Shown: in pieces, positions 55,053 through 63,744 of the stretch
Position numbering within the stretch: the stretch's first letter is position 1
Layout: each line of letters starts with the position of its first letter
From: CAIKMD01 sp963740675
Lineage (GTDB): Bacteria > Pseudomonadota > Alphaproteobacteria > ATCC43930 > CGMCC-115725
Reading direction: 5' to 3'
NCBI GenBank assembly: GCA_963740675.1
Contig: CAVUFS010000003.1
Coordinates: forward strand, 186,001-250,000
Length of the DNA stretch: 64,000 bases
Notes under the pieces: generated by a model
Databases searched by the model: none
What the model saw: the letters and a program-made list of their open reading frames with translations, nothing else
Told to the model about the DNA's origin: nothing
Program-made: the position numbers and the translations under genes

Positions 55053-55589
55053 ATGTCGCTCGCCTCGCTTTTCCACCGCAACCGTTACCGCCCTCAGGCT
55101 TACGCTGCCTATACCTCGATCGTGGAGCAGGCCCGCGCGCCGGATTTCTTCCTGCGCCTTGACGTGCCGGACACCCTCGACGGCCGGTACGAGATGATCG
55201 CGCTGCATATGTTCCTCGTCCTGAACCGGCTGAAAGCCGAGCATGAGGAGACCGCGGAATACGCCCAGGCGCTGTTCGATGCGATGTTCGCCGATCTCGA
55301 TCGCGGGCTGCGCGAGATGGGGGCGACGGATATGGGCGTCGGCAAGCGGGTTAAAGAGATGGCGAAGGGCTTCTACGGCCGGATATCCGCCTATGAGAAA
55401 GGCCTGGAAGGCGACGACCAGACACTGAGCGAGGCGCTGAAGCGCAACCTCTACGGCACGGTCCAGCCGCGGACGGAAGCTGTTGCCGCTATGGTGCGGT
55501 ATGTGCGCAGCCAAGCCGAGACGTTGGCCCACCAGCCGATCGCCGCCTTCTTGGATAACAACATTAAGTTCGATCCCGTAACTCTTTAA
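55053..55589 (+). CDS. ubiquinol-cytochrome c chaperone (CBP3-like)
   Basis: CBP3-family proteins help assemble cytochrome b of the bc1 complex. The 178-aa protein (ATG 55053) has the family blocks MSLASLFHRNRYRPQAYAAY, DFFLRLDVPDTLDGRYEMI, LFDAMFADLDRGLREMGATD and VGKRVKEMAKGFYGRISAYE. It is followed by a DUF177 gene two bases later, the standard alphaproteobacterial arrangement. Confidence 0.92.
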   Translation: MSLASLFHRNRYRPQAYAAYTSIVEQARAPDFFLRLDVPDTLDGRYEMIALHMFLVLNRLKAEHEETAEYAQALFDAMFADLDRGLREMGATDMGVGKRVKEMAKGFYGRISAYEKGLEGDDQTLSEALKRNLYGTVQPRTEAVAAMVRYVRSQAETLAHQPIAAFLDNNIKFDPVTL

Positions 55590-55591
55590 TT

Positions 55592-56113
55592 ATGAATGAT
55601 CTTCCAGAATTTTCACGGCGCATCGATGGGCTTCGCCTAAGCCCCGGCGGTGAGAAATACGAGATTTCGGCCAAGCCCGAAGAGCGCGGGGCATTGGCCA
55701 AGCGCTTCGACCTGCTTGCGCTCGACCGGCTGGAGGCCAAGCTCAAAGTGACGCCGATGGCCGGCGGCTATTACCGACTTGCCGCCGATTTCGAGGCAGA
55801 GCTTACCCAAGCCTGCGCGATCACCTCCGAGCCGGTGCCGGCACGCATCGCGGAGAGCTTCACGTTAATCTATGGGCCGGTCGAGGAATCGAGTGAGATC
55901 GTTCTTGATGGTGATGCCGAGCCAGTCGAGCCGCTCGATGACGGCATGATCGATATCGGCGAGGCCGTGGCGCAGCAGTTGTCGCTCTCGCTCGATCCGT
56001 TTCCGCGCGCTCCGGGAGCCACGCTCGAAGAAGAAGCCGACCTGTCCGACCCCAATCCGCGCGAATCGCCTTTCGCGGCGTTAGCCAAGCTGCGCAAGCC
56101 GGGACAGGCCTGA
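55592..56113 (+). CDS. YceD/DUF177 family protein
   Basis: YceD proteins, encoded beside rpmF, act in 23S rRNA maturation or ribosome assembly. The 173-aa protein starts PEFSRRIDGLRLSPGGEKYE and contains the DUF177 core YYRLAADFEAELTQACAITS, PVPARIAESFTLIYGP and IDIGEAVAQQLSLSLDPFPR. A single Cys in the TQACAIT region corresponds to the first Cys of a conserved pair. It lies two bases after the bc1 chaperone gene. Confidence 0.9.
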   Translation: MNDLPEFSRRIDGLRLSPGGEKYEISAKPEERGALAKRFDLLALDRLEAKLKVTPMAGGYYRLAADFEAELTQACAITSEPVPARIAESFTLIYGPVEESSEIVLDGDAEPVEPLDDGMIDIGEAVAQQLSLSLDPFPRAPGATLEEEADLSDPNPRESPFAALAKLRKPGQA

Positions 56114-56208
56114 GAGCCGCTAACGGGTTGCCTTCGGCCACGTTTTTAGCTACTTAGCTGCCCTTCTGCCCGGCCGATCCGGGCCTGAAGCCTTAAAGGA
56201 TTACCGTC

Positions 56209-56397
56209 ATGGCTGTGCCAAAGAAGAAGACCTCCAAATCCCGCCGCAATATGCGCCGGTCGCATGACCATTTGGCAGCTGCCAGCTACGTCGAATGCTC
56301 TAATTGCGGTGAGATGAAGCGTCCGCATCACGTCTGCAAAGCCTGCGGCCATTACGGCGAGCGGGAAGTTGTGTCTGTCGCCGCCGAAACGGCCTGA
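56209..56397 (+). CDS. rpmF: 50S ribosomal protein L32
   Basis: L32 is a small zinc-ribbon protein of the large subunit. The 62-aa protein starts AVPKKKTSKSRRNMRRSHDH and has the zinc pair CSNCGEMKRPHHVCKACGHY, ending EREVVSVAAETA. It retains all four Cys, so it is the zinc-binding form. The 95-base spacer after DUF177 carries a TTAAAGGATTACCGTC leader with AAAGGA as ribosome site. Confidence 0.98.
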   Translation: MAVPKKKTSKSRRNMRRSHDHLAAASYVECSNCGEMKRPHHVCKACGHYGEREVVSVAAETA

Positions 56398-56423
56398 CTA
56401 CAACGAGTAGGGGGCTCTAGCGC

Positions 56424-57479
56424 GTGACCGACCCCCTTGTCGTCGCACTCGATGCCATGGGCGGCGATAAAGCGCCGGATGCCGTCATAAAGGGCGCGGC
56501 GATCGCCCGCGAACGTTTCCCGCAAATCCATTTTCTGCTGTTCGGCGTCGAGAGCCGTTTGGCGCCTTTGGTCGACAAGCTGCCGATCCTGAAAGGCTGC
56601 TCGACCATCCGGCATACCGACAATTTCATTACCGGCGATGCCAAGCCTTCGACCGCGTTGCGGCAAGGCCGGCAATCCTCGATGCGTCTGGCGCTCGATG
56701 CGGTCGCAGCAGGCGAGGCGCAATGCATGGTCTCTGCCGGCAATACCGGCGCGTTGATGGCGATGGCGAAATTCGCGCTGAAGACGCTGCCGGGCATCGA
56801 TCGGCCGGCGATCGCGACCTTCTTTCCGACGCGGCGGGGCGAGAGCGTGTTGCTCGATCTTGGCGCCAATGTCGAATGCGATGCCGAAAATCTCGTACAG
56901 TTCGCTCTGATGGGCGAAGTGTTCGCGCGTACGGTGTTGGGTGTGTCGCGGCCTTCGGTGGGGTTGCTCAATATCGGCTCCGAGGAATTGAAGGGTAACG
57001 ATGCCGTACGCGGCGCCGCTGCGCGGCTGCGGGCGCCCGGCTCGCCGATCAATTTTGTCGGCTATGTCGAAGGCGACGATATCGGTGCGGGCAGCGCCGA
57101 TGTGGTCGTGACCGACGGTTTCACCGGCAATGTCGCGCTGAAGACCGCCGAAGGCACGGCCAAGCTCTTCCTCGAATTCGTGCGCACGGCTTTCGCCAGC
57201 TCGACCCTCGCAAAGCTCGGCTATGTCTTCGCCAGGCCGGCGCTGCGAAAGCTGCGCGAGCGCCTGGATGTGCGCCGCTACAACGGCGCCGTGTTCCTCG
57301 GCCTAGATGGCATTGCCGTGAAAAGCCATGGCGGCACCGACGAGCTCGGCTTCGCCAGCGCCATCGGGGTCGGCGCCGATATGGTCATCAACGACTTCCT
57401 CGATAAGATCCGCGACGACATCGCGCGCATGAGCGCGGTGACCGACTTGCCAGAAAAACCGCAAACGGCAGCAATCTAA
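56424..57479 (+). CDS. plsX: phosphate acyltransferase PlsX
   Basis: PlsX makes acyl-phosphate from acyl-ACP for glycerolipid synthesis. The 351-aa protein starts with GTG at 56424 (TDPLVVALDAMGGDKAPDAV) and has the conserved MVSAGNTGALMAMAKFALKT, FFPTRRGESVLLDLGANVEC, MGEVFARTVLGVSRPSVGLL and VVTDGFTGNVALKTAEGTAK. It is one base before fabH, forming a two-enzyme lipid operon with rpmF. Confidence 0.97.
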   Translation: MTDPLVVALDAMGGDKAPDAVIKGAAIARERFPQIHFLLFGVESRLAPLVDKLPILKGCSTIRHTDNFITGDAKPSTALRQGRQSSMRLALDAVAAGEAQCMVSAGNTGALMAMAKFALKTLPGIDRPAIATFFPTRRGESVLLDLGANVECDAENLVQFALMGEVFARTVLGVSRPSVGLLNIGSEELKGNDAVRGAAARLRAPGSPINFVGYVEGDDIGAGSADVVVTDGFTGNVALKTAEGTAKLFLEFVRTAFASSTLAKLGYVFARPALRKLRERLDVRRYNGAVFLGLDGIAVKSHGGTDELGFASAIGVGADMVINDFLDKIRDDIARMSAVTDLPEKPQTAAI

Positions 57480-57480
57480 A

Positions 57481-58455
57481 ATGGGCTTTCGTTCGCAGAT
57501 CCTCGGCTGCGGGGGCTATTTGCCCGAACGCGTCATCACCAATGCCGAATTGGCCAAGACGATCGACACGTCGGATGAATGGATCGTGCAGCGCACGGGT
57601 ATCCGGCAGCGCCATGTCGCGGCGCCAGGCGAGAAGACCTCGGACCTCGCGCTCAACGCGGCACGTAATGCCTTGGCAGCGGCCAATGTCGCGCCCGAGG
57701 AAGTCGACCTCATCGTTCTCGCGACCTCGACGCCGGACAACACCTTCCCGGCAACGGCCGCGCGGGTCCAAGCGGCGCTTGGCATAAAGCAGGGTGCGGC
57801 TTTCGATGTGCAGGCGGTTTGCACCGGCTTCGTCTACGCCTTGGCGACGGCGGACAACTTTGTGCGCACCGGTCAGGCCAAGACCGCGCTGGTGATCGGC
57901 GCCGAGACTTTCTCGCGTATCCTCGATTGGAAAGACCGCGGCACCTGCGTGCTATTCGGCGACGGGGCCGGGGCCTTGGTACTGCGTGGCGCGCCCTCGA
58001 ATGGCAGCCCGTCGGAGCGCGGCGTGCTCTCGACCCATCTTCACAGCGACGGCAGCGGCTATGACTTGCTTTATGTGGATGGCGGCGTCTCGAGCACCGG
58101 CACCACGGGCCATCTTCGCATGGAAGGCAAAGAGGTCTTCAAATACGCCGTGCTGCGTCTCGCCGAAGTGGTCGATGAAGCGCTTGCGGCCAATGGCCTT
58201 CAGGCGGGCGATGTCGATTGGCTTGTGCCGCATCAGGCTAATCGTCGAATTATCGATGCCATGGGCAAAAAGCTTGGCCTGAGCAGCGACAAAGTGGTTG
58301 TTACCATCGATCGGCATGCGAATACCTCGGCGGCATCGGTGCCTTTGGCCCTTGCGGAAGCCACCGGTGCGGGCCGGATTCGGCCCGGACAGCTCGTCTT
58401 GCTCGAGGCCATGGGCGGTGGTCTGACCTGGGGCGCGAGCCTGGTCCGCTGGTAA
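57481..58455 (+). CDS. fabH: 3-oxoacyl-ACP synthase III (FabH)
   Basis: FabH starts fatty-acid synthesis by condensing an acyl-CoA with malonyl-ACP. The 324-aa protein has the Cys-His-Asn triad: Cys in FDVQAVCTGFVYALATA, His in VPHQANRRIIDAMGKK and Asn in HANTSAASVPLALAEA. Other conserved elements are SDEWIVQRTGIRQRHVA and GDGAGALVL. It follows plsX closely; a 93-base gap then separates it from ihfA. Confidence 0.97.
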   Translation: MGFRSQILGCGGYLPERVITNAELAKTIDTSDEWIVQRTGIRQRHVAAPGEKTSDLALNAARNALAAANVAPEEVDLIVLATSTPDNTFPATAARVQAALGIKQGAAFDVQAVCTGFVYALATADNFVRTGQAKTALVIGAETFSRILDWKDRGTCVLFGDGAGALVLRGAPSNGSPSERGVLSTHLHSDGSGYDLLYVDGGVSSTGTTGHLRMEGKEVFKYAVLRLAEVVDEALAANGLQAGDVDWLVPHQANRRIIDAMGKKLGLSSDKVVVTIDRHANTSAASVPLALAEATGAGRIRPGQLVLLEAMGGGLTWGASLVRW

Positions 58456-58548
58456 ATCATCCAGCGCACGCAACAAAACTCACAACTCTCTGTATTTGCA
58501 AATTTTCCCGGCCCGGTTTAATGTTTTGGGCAAAGGGGGAGGCAGTGC

Positions 58549-58866
58549 ATGGCGGGGCAGACGGTAACGCGGGCTCAGCTCAGCGAGGCCGTATATCAGG
58601 AGGTCGGATTGTCGCGCAACGAGTCGGCAGAACTCGTTGAAACCGTCCTCAACGAGATATCTGAAGCCCTCTCGCGTGGCGAGATGGTGAAGATATCTTC
58701 GTTTGGCAGTTTCGCGGTGCGCAAGAAGGGCCGTCGTATCGGCCGCAATCCCAAGACCGGTCAGGAAGTGCCGATCAATCCGCGACGCGTTTTGGTGTTC
58801 CGTGCGTCGCATGTGCTCAAGGACCACATCAACGCCGCGTTGAGTAAGGATGAAGGCGTTTCATGA
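58549..58866 (+). CDS. ihfA: integration host factor alpha subunit
   Basis: IHF is a DNA-bending nucleoid protein. The 105-aa protein has TRAQLSEAVYQEVGLSRNES, VKISSFGSFAVRKKGRRIGR and the DNA-minor-groove arm RNPKTGQEVPINPRRVLVFR, with the Pro that intercalates. Its neighbourhood after fabH and before a MerR-type gene is standard in alphaproteobacteria, and it overlaps that gene by four bases. Confidence 0.96.
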   Translation: MAGQTVTRAQLSEAVYQEVGLSRNESAELVETVLNEISEALSRGEMVKISSFGSFAVRKKGRRIGRNPKTGQEVPINPRRVLVFRASHVLKDHINAALSKDEGVS

Positions 58867-59312
58867 CAGTTCGGGTTCCCGACTTGTTCGATACGTCTTC
58901 GCCACGGCCGTCACGTCGCGCTCCGAAATCTGCGGATGCGTTTCGTACGATCAGCGAGGTCGCGGACGAACTTGAAGTGCCGCAGCATGTGCTGCGTTTC
59001 TGGGAGTCGAAATTCCCGCAGGTAAAGCCGCTGAAGCGCGCCGGCGGGCGGCGCTATTACCGCCCGGACGACGTCGTGCTGCTGCGCCGGATCCGCAACT
59101 GCCTCTACGATCAGGGCTACACCATTAAAGGCGTACAGAAGCTGCTGCGCGAAGGCGCGCTCAAATCGGATGAGCCGCCGCGCGCACCGCCGCCGCCGAG
59201 CGCCGCGGCGCCACGCGTCGTCAAATCGGAGAGCCTGCGCTCCGAGCTGCTACAAATTCGCGGCGAGCTGGTTGCCTTGCGCGATCTGCTTAAAAAAGCA
59301 CAACGCGGATAG
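58863..59312 (+). CDS. MerR-family transcriptional regulator
   Basis: The 149-aa protein overlaps ihfA by four bases and is coupled to it. Its winged helix-turn-helix reads FRTISEVADELEVPQHVLRF, WESKFPQVKPLKRAGGRRYY and RPDDVVLLRRIRNCLYDQGY, followed by IKGVQKLLREG. A Pro/Ala linker leads to a C-terminal helix (SLRSELLQIRGELVALRDLL). The conserved linkage to ihfA suggests a nucleoid or cell-cycle role, but the ligand and targets are unknown. Confidence 0.93.
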   Translation: MTVRVPDLFDTSSPRPSRRAPKSADAFRTISEVADELEVPQHVLRFWESKFPQVKPLKRAGGRRYYRPDDVVLLRRIRNCLYDQGYTIKGVQKLLREGALKSDEPPRAPPPPSAAAPRVVKSESLRSELLQIRGELVALRDLLKKAQRG

Positions 59313-59395
59313 AAATCTTACTGGATTGTTAGCGGAACCGGCATCGAGCGGGGGGCTTTGCTTAGTGACGAAGCAATCCCAAGGTTTTGGTGCCG

Positions 59396-60937
59396 ATGAA
59401 ATTCTTCGCCGTCCATCCCAGCGCGTTGATGTACTCGAAGGTCTTCCTTCGGCTCGAGCCGCTCGGCCTTGAACTGGTTGCCGCTTGCGCACGCGGCCTC
59501 GGCCATGACGTCCGGCTGATCGATCTGCAGGCCGAGACCGAAGAGCGCTTCATTCACGAACTCTCGGCATGGCGGCCGGATATCGTCGCCTTCTCGGGTA
59601 ATTATCTCGCCAATCTCCCCGAGATCATTGATCTCGCGAAACGCGCGAAACTCTTGCTGCCCGATTGCTTCGTTCTCGTCGGCGGGCATAGTGCGTCGTT
59701 CACGGCGCGGGCGATCCTGTGCCATGCCGAAGGCGCGATCGATTGCGTACTGAAGGGCGAAGGCGAAGCGGGCTTGCCGCTGTTGCTTGCGACGATCGCC
59801 GCAAGGCGCGATGTCGCGACGGTGCCGGGCGCGGTGACACTAAAAGGCGAGGGACCGCGGCCGAGGTTGCTCGATAGCCTCGACGATCTGGCGCCGGCGC
59901 GCGATCTTCTCCATCACCGCCACAAATATTTTCTGGGGCCGCTCGATCCCTGCGCCTCAATCGAATTCTCGCGCGGCTGTCCTTGGGATTGCACCTTCTG
60001 CAGCGCCTGGACTTTCTATGGCCGATCCTATCGCCTGCGCGACCCGGAGCGCATCGTCGAGGATCTGCGCGCGATCCGCGAGCCGGGCGTCTTCATCGTC
60101 GACGACGTCGCTTTCATTCAGGACCGCCACGGCTACGCGATCGGTGCTGCGATCGAGAAAAGCGGCATCAAGAAGGAATACTATCTAGAGACGCGCGGCG
60201 ATGTGCTGCTGCGGAACAAGGATGTGTTCCGCTATTGGCAGCGGCTCGGCCTTCAATTCATCTTCCTCGGTCTCGAAGCACTCGATGAGGCTGGGCTCAA
60301 GGCCTATCGCAAGCGTGTGCCGCTCGGGCAGAATTTCGAGGCGCTGGAATTCGCGCGCTCGCTCGGTGTCAATGTCGCGATCAACCTCATCGTCGATCCC
60401 GATTGGGATCGTGCGCGTTTCGCGGCGGTGCGCGATTGGTGTCTCGACGTGCCGGAGATCGTCAATCTCAGCGTCAACACACCCTATCCCGGCACCGAGA
60501 CCTGGCAGAGCGAGACGCGGCCGCTGCAATCGCTTGATTATCGCCTCTACGACATTCAGCATTGCGTTCTGCCGACGAAACTGCCGCTGCCGGAATTCTA
60601 TGCGGAGTTGGTGCGCACGCAGCAGGTGCTCAATCGCAAGCATCTCGGCTGGGCGGCGTTGCGCGGCACGCTCGGTCTCGCCGGCCGGTTGTTGCTCAAA
60701 GGCCAGACGAATTTTGTCACCAGCCTTTTCAAATTCAACAGTGTCTACGATCCCGCGTTGCTGCTCGCCGATCACGCGCAGCCTGTACACTACGCGATGG
60801 AGCCGCCGCCACACTCTGGACCCATCCGCGATCGGCGCTCTTTCTATCTCCATGAGACGCGCGGCCGGGTCGATCGCGCGATCGATGACCACACCGAGCG
60901 TTTCGTCGACGAAACGAGAGCCACGCCGGCGGATTAG
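59396..60937 (+). CDS. hpnR: B12-binding radical SAM protein, probable hopanoid C-3 methylase HpnR
   Basis: HpnR methylates bacteriohopanepolyols at carbon 3. The 513-aa protein (ATG 59396) has an N-terminal cobalamin-binding-type domain (MKFFAVHPSALMYSKVFLRL, GHDVRLIDLQAETEERF, VLVGGHSASFTA) and the radical SAM motif CPWDCTFC (Cys195, 199 and 202 from this start). YYLETRGDVLLRNKDVFRYW, IFLGLEALDEAGLKAYRKRV and VNTPYPGTETWQSETRP closely match the HpnR pattern as I recall it; hpn cluster genes are absent here. It follows the MerR gene after 83 bases. A different methylase of the same superfamily remains possible. Confidence 0.8.
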   Translation: MKFFAVHPSALMYSKVFLRLEPLGLELVAACARGLGHDVRLIDLQAETEERFIHELSAWRPDIVAFSGNYLANLPEIIDLAKRAKLLLPDCFVLVGGHSASFTARAILCHAEGAIDCVLKGEGEAGLPLLLATIAARRDVATVPGAVTLKGEGPRPRLLDSLDDLAPARDLLHHRHKYFLGPLDPCASIEFSRGCPWDCTFCSAWTFYGRSYRLRDPERIVEDLRAIREPGVFIVDDVAFIQDRHGYAIGAAIEKSGIKKEYYLETRGDVLLRNKDVFRYWQRLGLQFIFLGLEALDEAGLKAYRKRVPLGQNFEALEFARSLGVNVAINLIVDPDWDRARFAAVRDWCLDVPEIVNLSVNTPYPGTETWQSETRPLQSLDYRLYDIQHCVLPTKLPLPEFYAELVRTQQVLNRKHLGWAALRGTLGLAGRLLLKGQTNFVTSLFKFNSVYDPALLLADHAQPVHYAMEPPPHSGPIRDRRSFYLHETRGRVDRAIDDHTERFVDETRATPAD

Positions 60938-61170
60938 AGCTCTCCGCCTTGTACGCGGGAAGTAGGCGACAGCCGGCTGATCCGTCCGACGACCAACTCG
61001 TCGATCTCGAGCCGCTTGATCCGCGCTTGCTTCACAGCCAGGCGATTGATGGCGAGAAAGCCGATGGCAAGTGCGCCCAGGGCGACAGCGCCGAGGGCCA
61101 CCGCGCCAAGCGAAATGCCGGCCGGCCTCCGCGCATCTTGGGGCAATTCCCGCCTTGTCGCTCGTGCCAT
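60934..61170 (-). CDS. small repetitive membrane-associated protein, 78 aa
   Basis: The minus-strand gene overlaps the 3' end of hpnR by four bases. After a basic N-terminus (ARATRRELPQDARRPA) the protein repeats a short pattern: ISLGAVALGAVALGALAIGF, LAINRLAVKQARIKRLEIDE, then LVVGRISRLSPTS. The hydrophobic x-L/V-A-x-G five-residue periodicity followed by a charged RIKRLEIDEL motif occurs in similar short alphaproteobacterial proteins to my recollection. It may form a single membrane segment plus a short beta-helix. Function unknown. Confidence 0.65.
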   Translation of the reverse strand: MARATRRELPQDARRPAGISLGAVALGAVALGALAIGFLAINRLAVKQARIKRLEIDELVVGRISRLSPTSRVQGGEL

Positions 61171-61257
61171 GCTCGCGCCTTTCGGGGACGGAACGCTAAA
61201 GCTGGGACTGCGCGTTGCAACGCGGCCCCGCTCTCACTATAGTCGCCAACGATCTGG

Positions 61258-61334
61258 CGGGCAGTAGCGCAGCCTGGTAGCGCATCAGCATGGGGTGCTG
61301 AGGGTCGCGAGTTCGAATCTCGCCTGCCCGACCA
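61258..61334 (+). tRNA. tRNA-Pro (anticodon GGG)
   Basis: The 77 bases fold as a complete cloverleaf: acceptor stem CGGGCAG with CTGCCCG, D-arm GCGC-AGCCTGGTA-GCGC, anticodon stem TCAGC/GCTGA with loop ATGGGGT giving anticodon GGG, variable GGGTC, T-arm GCGAG-TTCGAAT-CTCGC, then A and encoded CCA. Confidence 0.97.
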
Positions 61335-61365
61335 TCTTCATCCGCCAGCGTATCTGAGAAGAAGT

Positions 61366-62835
61366 TTGCCCGAGCCGATTTCCCCAACAAGACGGCGTTG
61401 GATTTTCGTTGCCGCCATGATCGTCAGCTTCGTTTCGGCGATCGAAGTGACGATCGTCGCGACGGCCATGCCGACCATCGTCGGTGCGCTCGGTGATTTC
61501 GATCTCTTCTCCTGGGTCTTCACTGCCTATCTGCTGACCCAGGGCGTGACCGTCCCGATCTACGGCCGGCTATGCGATTTTTATGGCCGCAAGCGCGTGC
61601 TCTATTTCGGGCTCGTCTTCTTCGTGCTCGGCTCGCTGCTTTGCGGTTTTGCCTGGAGCATGCCAACCCTCATCGCCTTCCGCGTCGTGCAGGGCCTCGG
61701 TGGCGGCTCACTGGCGGTGGTCTCGCAGACCATGGTCAGCGATCTCTATCCACCGGCCGAGCGCGCCAAGGTGCAGGGCTATATCTCCGGCACTTTCGCA
61801 ACCGCCGCCTTTGTCGGCCCGCTCGCCGGCGCTTTCATTGTCGCGCATTGGCCGTGGCCCTGGGTATTCTGGGTCAATCTGCCGCTCTGCGTGCTGATCG
61901 TCGCGATGCTCGAGGCGACCTTCGTCGAGGATGTCGAGCTGCATTCGCACAAGATCGACTATCTCGGCTCGCTGCTGATGGCGCTCACGACCTTCTTCCT
62001 GATGTATGCGCTGACACGTGCCGCCACCTTGCCTGGCAGCACGATCGCGCTGCTGTTCGTCAGCGCGCTCATCTCTTTCGGGCTGCTATTGCTGCAGGAG
62101 AAGCGGGCACGTGAGCCGATCCTGCCGCTCGATATCTGGCGCAACCGGATCGTCGTGCTCGCCAATGCGATGAGCTTCTCGCTTGGCGGCATGCAGATGG
62201 CGGTGACCGCCTTCCTGCCGGCTTTCATCCAGGGGGTCATGGGCGAAACGCCGGTCCATGCAGGTCTTGCGCTGACCGCCATGTCCTTTGCCTGGCCGAC
62301 CGGCGGCTTCATCGCAGGCAGGCTGCTGCTGCACATGTCCTATCGCAAATCGTCGAGCCTCGGCTCGATCGTGCTCATCGCCGGTGCGGTGATGATGGCG
62401 CTGCTCAGCCTCTCGCTCGGCCCCAGCTTGGCGATCGCCAGCTCGTTCTTCATCGGCCTCGGCATGGGGCTAACTAATATGGGCTTCTTTGTCGCCATCC
62501 AGGCGAGCACGGAATGGCACCAGCGGGGGCTGGTGACGGCGACGTTCAACTATTCTCGGATCATCGGCCAGTCGGTCGGCACCGCGATCTTTGGCGGCAT
62601 CGTGAACGCCGCGCTAGCAAGCAAGGTTGAGGGCGGGGGCGATCTCGCCAGCCGCATCCTCGATCCGAGCCTGCGCGAGAACCTCAGCCCGGCTCAATAC
62701 GGCCCGCTGCTCGACGCCTTTGCTGACGCCGTGCATATCATTTTCATGATCGATGTCGCCTTGGCAGTCCTCACGGGCGTTTGGGCGCTAGCCCTTCCGA
62801 GCGGCCTGGGCGTGCGCGGTCAGATGAGGAAATAA
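61366..62835 (+). CDS. MFS multidrug transporter, 14-helix DHA2-like
   Basis: The 489-aa protein starts at TTG 61366 after GAGAAGAAG; an ATG at 61417 would shorten the first helix. It has MFS motifs VEVTIVATAMPTIVGALGD-type in helix 1 (AIEVTIVATAMPTIVGALGD), IYGRLCDFYGRKRVLYFGLV between helices 2 and 3, and motif C in FVGPLAGAFIVAHWPWPWVF. There are about 14 predicted membrane helices, as in EmrB/QacA-type proton antiporters. Efflux of drugs or metabolites is inferred from family. Confidence 0.88.
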   Translation: MPEPISPTRRRWIFVAAMIVSFVSAIEVTIVATAMPTIVGALGDFDLFSWVFTAYLLTQGVTVPIYGRLCDFYGRKRVLYFGLVFFVLGSLLCGFAWSMPTLIAFRVVQGLGGGSLAVVSQTMVSDLYPPAERAKVQGYISGTFATAAFVGPLAGAFIVAHWPWPWVFWVNLPLCVLIVAMLEATFVEDVELHSHKIDYLGSLLMALTTFFLMYALTRAATLPGSTIALLFVSALISFGLLLLQEKRAREPILPLDIWRNRIVVLANAMSFSLGGMQMAVTAFLPAFIQGVMGETPVHAGLALTAMSFAWPTGGFIAGRLLLHMSYRKSSSLGSIVLIAGAVMMALLSLSLGPSLAIASSFFIGLGMGLTNMGFFVAIQASTEWHQRGLVTATFNYSRIIGQSVGTAIFGGIVNAALASKVEGGGDLASRILDPSLRENLSPAQYGPLLDAFADAVHIIFMIDVALAVLTGVWALALPSGLGVRGQMRK

Positions 62836-62848
62836 GCTTTAGAAAAAG

Positions 62849-63145
62849 CTAGATAGCGGAGATATCTGCCGTCTCGATTGAATGAGAGACGGTCTGGCTC
62901 TCGGCTGCGACCCGGCCGAGGGCGGTCAGCTTGCAGACCATCCAATCCGGCTTCAGCGGGTTCGGATACCAAGGCCGGGCCCAGCCGTGCTCGACGCAGG
63001 CGTGGACGGTGCGCGGGTCGATATGCTGGCCGAATTCATCGAAGAGGGGCAGCTTGCCGCCCGGCTGATCAAGGCCGCGACGCAGCCAAGCGCGCTGAAT
63101 AGCCGTCGGTGCGTGGCGCCGGGTGTCAAGCATCACAAGGTTCAT
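62849..63145 (-). CDS. hypothetical protein, 98 aa
   Basis: The ATG at 63145 is preceded by AAGGAG at a good distance; the longer frame from TTG 63151 is less likely. The protein reads NLVMLDTRRHAPTAIQRAWL, GKLPLFDEFGQHIDPRTVHA, then CVEHGWARPWYPNPLKPDWM and VCKLTALGRVAAE. The pattern of a wHTH-like fold ending in VCKLTALGR (like wing-terminal T.KG motifs) suggests a small DNA-binding protein, but I recognise no family. It is convergent with the MFS gene. Confidence 0.7.
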   Translation of the reverse strand: MNLVMLDTRRHAPTAIQRAWLRRGLDQPGGKLPLFDEFGQHIDPRTVHACVEHGWARPWYPNPLKPDWMVCKLTALGRVAAESQTVSHSIETADISAI

Positions 63146-63214
63146 GCGCAACTCCTTCTAAGCGTATGCTAAACCCGTTCGGCCCAACTCGTCGAGTCGT
63201 GTGAGAGGTGCGTG

Positions 63215-63559
63215 ATGCCAGTGATGTTCGTTTATGTGACTGCCGCCGATGCCGAGGAGGCCAAAAAGCTCGGCCGCACGCTCGTGGGAGAGCAACTCGC
63301 CGCCTGCGCCAATATCCTGCCGGGGGCAACGTCGATTTTCCGCTGGCAGGGCAAGGTCGAAGAGGCCGAAGAGGCAGTGCTAATCCTCAAAACGACTGAG
63401 CAGAAACTCGAGCGGCTCATCGAGCGCGCCAAATCCCTCCACTCCTATGATTGCCCCTGCATCGAGGCTCTGCCGGTGGTCGAGGGGAATCGCGATTTCC
63501 TCGAATGGGTGGTGCGGGAAACCGGAGGGGATCCGAAGCAATTGCTGGACGAGATTTAG
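63215..63559 (+). CDS. cutA: divalent-cation tolerance protein CutA
   Basis: CutA is a trimeric periplasmic or cytoplasmic protein linked to copper tolerance. The 114-aa protein (ATG 63215, with a GTG at 63212 one codon earlier) contains the family core FVYVTAADAEEAKKLGRTLV, EQLAACANILPGATSIFRWQ, GKVEEAEEAVLILKTTEQKL and YDCPCIEALPVVEGNRDFLE. There is no signal peptide. It stands alone between the hypothetical gene and a repeat. Confidence 0.95.
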   Translation: MPVMFVYVTAADAEEAKKLGRTLVGEQLAACANILPGATSIFRWQGKVEEAEEAVLILKTTEQKLERLIERAKSLHSYDCPCIEALPVVEGNRDFLEWVVRETGGDPKQLLDEI

Positions 63560-63577
63560 GTCGGTCGTTGCAAGAGC

Positions 63578-63693
63578 ACCCCGAGTCCTTCGACTTCGCT
63601 CAGGTTGAGGCGTTTTTCTTACCGGCATCTCCCAACGGTTGAGGCCGCGCACAACCTATCCTCACCCTGAGCGTCGTCGGAGGGCTCGGGGTG
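63578..63693. repeat. intergenic palindromic repeat, family C copy 2
   Basis: CCCCGAGTCCTTCGACTTCG then CTCAGGTTGAGG pair imperfectly with CCTCACCCTGAGCG then TCGGAGGGCTCGGGG. About 50 bases separate the arms. It matches the design of the element at 8549-8677. Confidence 0.7.
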
Positions 63694-63744
63694 AGAATGC
63701 AACCGGTCCTTAGCATCAACCCGCCAACCCGCTAAAATCGCGCC

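Noticed and set aside
61196..61390. A short minus-strand open frame spanning the tRNA
   Set aside because: It covers the tRNA-Pro gene on the opposite strand and has no independent coding support.
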